From JAJNBA01 sp963842295 (GTDB lineage: Bacteria > Actinomycetota > UBA4738 > HRBIN12), in the NCBI GenBank assembly GCA_963842295.1, contig CAWJFY010000011.1, positions 279,196 through 343,195 of the forward strand: a stretch of DNA of 64,000 nucleotides. Reading direction: 5' to 3'. Both the position numbers and the translations under genes were made by a program. How positions within the stretch are numbered: position 1 is the stretch's first letter; each line of letters starts with the position of its first letter. The notes under the pieces were generated by a model. The model was not told the origin of the DNA and made no database searches. It saw nothing but the letters and a program-made list of their open reading frames with translations. Shown in pieces: positions 61,648-64,000 of this stretch.

Positions 61648-64000
61648 CGAGTGGTTTCCACGGCGACCGCGGGGTCACCGACGTCGAAGAGGGGCCGTCC
61701 CTCCGGGAAGAGTGGGCAGAGCGACTGGAACTCGCAGAAGAAGCAGTTGGCTCGGTAGTTGGGGCGATACGAGCCCGTGTCGTTGAGCCTCTTCAACTCG
61801 CCGACAAGGCCGGAGAGCTTCTCCCGCATCACATTCTGGTACGCCTCTTCTCGGTCGGCCGTGCCGACGGTCCACTCCCGGGTGACGAGATCGCCGTTCC
61901 GCCAGTCGCCCTTCAGGTATGAGAGCTCGACGCCGGAGACCGGCTGGAACTCCTCCAGCTCCTCCGATTCGAGCACGGCCAGGTAGTAGATGCCGAGCTG
62001 GAGGCTCTCGTTCGCCTTGGGAGCGCGGTCGGCGCTTCCCGTCTTGTAGTCGGTGATGCGGGTCCCTGGGAACCCCGCGGGATCCGGCCCGATCCTGTCG
62101 ATGTACCCGACGATCGTCGCCGCGTCGTAGTCGAACTCGAAGCCGCGCTCGGTGGCCGAGGCCGGGTGCGCGCCGTAGCGCTCGAACCAGTTGGGGATCA
62201 TCCGACCCTTCGCGAGACCGCGCCATGCTTCCGACACGGCCTTCGCCGGGAACTCCTGCGGACGCCACCGTCGATCGATCTCGGCGGTGAGCGCGTCGAG
62301 CGTTCGCGGAACCTCACCTTTCTCGCAGTCCTCGATGATCCGATGGACGAGAGACCCGACCCAAGCCTGATAGCCGACCGGCCGCCCGAGTCCCAGCTCC
62401 GAGCCGAGGACGAACTGGAGCTCGCAGTTGTCCAACACGTCGAGCTTGGAATACGACGCTCGGATGTGCTCGTGCAGCGGGCGTCCCGTGTCCGTCCAGT
62501 CGCGCTGGAACCACCAGCGTCGAGGATCCACTCCGAGCGTGACGAGTCCTTCCAGCGCCGCGAGTCGCTCGGCGCCGGGCATCGTGCCGTCCGCGAGAGT
62601 CCTGCGCCACACGGCCGCGGCCTCGCGAACCGAGATCGGTTCGCTGAGCCCCGGATCCGGTACCGGTGACCACTTGACCCCGAGCTCCTCGACGAACCGA
62701 GAGCCCGTCGAGGCTTCGTCGGCGTGTGCGCGGCTGGCCATCAGGACGATGCGCTCGCTGGCGCGACCCAGCACCATCCGGAAAAGGCGACGTTCGTCCT
62801 CCAGTCGGGCGCGATTGCGATCCGACTGCGACACGAGGCGATCGAGCGAGTCGAGGTCGAACATGGGCTCGGGCCGGGAGAGGCTCGGGAAGTTGCCCTC
62901 CACGGTGCCGGCGACGATCACCGTGTGGAACTCACGGCCCGCGGTTCCGTGGGCCGTGAGGACCTGCACCGCTTCGGCGTCGCGGCGTTCCCACGCCGAG
63001 AAGCCGGGCCCTCGTTCGCCGGCGTCCACCGAGGCGAGGAATGCTTCGACCGAGGGATCGGCAGCCGAGCCCGCTTCGGCCACCGCGCTGGAGAAGGCCA
63101 CGACGGAGTCGAGCTCGCGCCGCGACTCGACCGAGGCGACGCCTTCGTCGACCAGGCGGCGCGAGCACGGAAGCTCGCGCCAGAGGGTCGCGAACGTGTC
63201 GAGCACCGATCGGTCCGCGGCCGTCGCGGCGCGATCCATCACGGCTCGGACCTCCTCTACCTGCGCGGCCTCCTGCGCCGTGAGCCCGTCCGTGAACTCG
63301 ATGGCCCTCCCCACGAAGCCGGTCCTGGCGTGCGCCACCCGCAGGAGGCCGCGCGCCGCCGCCGGCGACAGACGCACGAGGTCCGACGTCAGCACGGATT
63401 CGATCAGTCCGTTCCGTTCGTCCTCGGAAGCGACGAGCCATCGCAGCGCCAGCACGAAAGGCCGCGTGGCAGGCTCCTGGGAGAGGGACACCCCGCTCTC
63501 GGGCGCCGTCCGAGGGACGCGAGCGTCGTCGAGCGCGCGGAGCAGTCCTCCCACGTGGGCGCCCTGCCGCCGGACGACGACGGCCAGATCCCCCCAGTCG
63601 ACGCCCTCCTCCACGTGGAGTCGGCGCAGCTCGCGTGCGATCGCCGCGTACTCCTCAGACGTGTGGGCGGCGCTCCACGCGTCGATACGCACCGGCTCCG
63701 GAGCGCGGTGCGGGACGGTCAGCTCGACGTGTGCGGCGCCCTCGAACGCCTCCGTGAATCGGAGCGACGGCACGTCCGTCGTTCCCTGGAATGAGAAGAC
63801 GTGTGCCTCCGGGTCCGCCGCCACCACGAGATCGCGTACACGGAGCGCCTTCACGAGCGTCTCCTGCGCGAAGGTCGCATCCTGGTAGTCGTCGACGAGC
63901 AGATGTTCGAGCAGCGGCACCTCCGAGCTCGACATCGCAGCCTCGGCACGGCCGATCAATGCTGCGAAGTCGACCACGCGATCGGCATCCAGCACGTCGA
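61644..64000 (-). CDS. adnA: AdnA-like helicase-nuclease, N-terminus outside the window
   Basis: About 785 residues visible; the frame is open to the right edge. Motor parts: LLVDDYQDATFAQ (Walker B), VVAADPEAHVFSFQG, VLTAHGTAGREFHTVIVAG and LFRMVLGRASERIVLMASR. C-terminal nuclease: VGYIDRIG, ITDYKTGSADR, QLGIYYLAVL, with the Fe-S cysteines DNCELQF and ANCFFCEFQSLC. The Walker A region lies outside the window. The gene order and overlap (AdnA then AdnB) match mycobacteria. Partner subunit of AdnB in end resection. Confidence 0.92.
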   Translation of the reverse strand, partial: DVLDADRVVDFAALIGRAEAAMSSSEVPLLEHLLVDDYQDATFAQETLVKALRVRDLVVAADPEAHVFSFQGTTDVPSLRFTEAFEGAAHVELTVPHRAPEPVRIDAWSAAHTSEEYAAIARELRRLHVEEGVDWGDLAVVVRRQGAHVGGLLRALDDARVPRTAPESGVSLSQEPATRPFVLALRWLVASEDERNGLIESVLTSDLVRLSPAAARGLLRVAHARTGFVGRAIEFTDGLTAQEAAQVEEVRAVMDRAATAADRSVLDTFATLWRELPCSRRLVDEGVASVESRRELDSVVAFSSAVAEAGSAADPSVEAFLASVDAGERGPGFSAWERRDAEAVQVLTAHGTAGREFHTVIVAGTVEGNFPSLSRPEPMFDLDSLDRLVSQSDRNRARLEDERRLFRMVLGRASERIVLMASRAHADEASTGSRFVEELGVKWSPVPDPGLSEPISVREAAAVWRRTLADGTMPGAERLAALEGLVTLGVDPRRWWFQRDWTDTGRPLHEHIRASYSKLDVLDNCELQFVLGSELGLGRPVGYQAWVGSLVHRIIEDCEKGEVPRTLDALTAEIDRRWRPQEFPAKAVSEAWRGLAKGRMIPNWFERYGAHPASATERGFEFDYDAATIVGYIDRIGPDPAGFPGTRITDYKTGSADRAPKANESLQLGIYYLAVLESEELEEFQPVSGVELSYLKGDWRNGDLVTREWTVGTADREEAYQNVMREKLSGLVGELKRLNDTGSYRPNYRANCFFCEFQSLCPLFPEGRPLFDVGDPAVAVETTR

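Noticed and set aside
1..64000. CRISPR arrays, insertion sequences, rRNA genes, integrases
   Set aside because: No regularly spaced repeats, transposase or integrase motifs, or rRNA-like sequence were seen on either strand.

Overview
The window looks like a piece of a high-GC chromosome from an uncultured, probably deep-branching actinobacterium. The actinobacterial marks are an ask-asd pair, a WhiB-type Fe-S regulator, an overlapping AdnA/AdnB helicase-nuclease pair, and many start codons sitting 6-9 bases after a TANNNT box, which suggests leaderless mRNAs. I cannot fix the class from sequence alone.

Layout. 0-4 kb: end of an S9 peptidase, then aspartate kinase, a small membrane protein and aspartate-semialdehyde dehydrogenase. 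4.1-24 kb: a surface-polysaccharide locus with a CapD-type NDP-sugar dehydratase, initiating sugar-phosphate transferase, PhyH oxygenase, FemAB-like and GNAT acyltransferases, DegT aminotransferase, a secreted hydrolase-like protein, Wzx flippase, four glycosyltransferases, Wzy polymerase and a Wzz/tyrosine-kinase fusion. Three genes here carry single-base shifts, most of them at G/C runs. Base composition falls clearly between about 13.8 and 18 kb. 24-25.6 kb: VanZ-like protein and a membrane diguanylate cyclase. 25.7-32.4 kb: a compact five-gene operon (acyl-CoA reductase/HAD fusion, MDR dehydrogenase, LarA-like protein, PlsC-type acyltransferase, TetR) behind one promoter with a palindrome between -35 and -10. 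32.4-33.7 kb, minus strand: rpsD followed by a MerB-like gene with an in-frame UGA. 33.8-44.9 kb: housekeeping and envelope genes (ADP-ribosylglycohydrolase, Grx-TrxR fusion, ECF sigma/anti-sigma, NlpC/P60 hydrolase, tRNA-Pro, metallophosphoesterase, YqeY, class A PBP with PASTA, NfeD, WhiB, RidA). 45-48.3 kb: selA-selB. 48.3-58.4 kb: orphan NuoD, PH-like membrane protein, Asp-box sialidase-like protein, two sugar ABC permeases around a binding-protein remnant, MidA methyltransferase, Nudix, MBL, Crp-like and cNMP proteins. 58.4-64 kb: AdnB and part of AdnA.

The most important observation is the MerB-like gene at 32422-33117 (minus). A TGA at 32650-32652 splits what reads as one organomercurial-lyase-like protein. 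By eye the TGA falls where MerB has catalytic Cys159, the other MerB catalytic residues are present, and a hairpin with a GGUC loop lies 12 bases after the TGA, as in a bacterial SECIS. selA and selB are about 12 kb away. I read it as a selenocysteine MerB homologue co-transcribed with ribosomal protein S4. The second system worth following is the TetR-controlled lipid-type operon at 25.7-32.4 kb.
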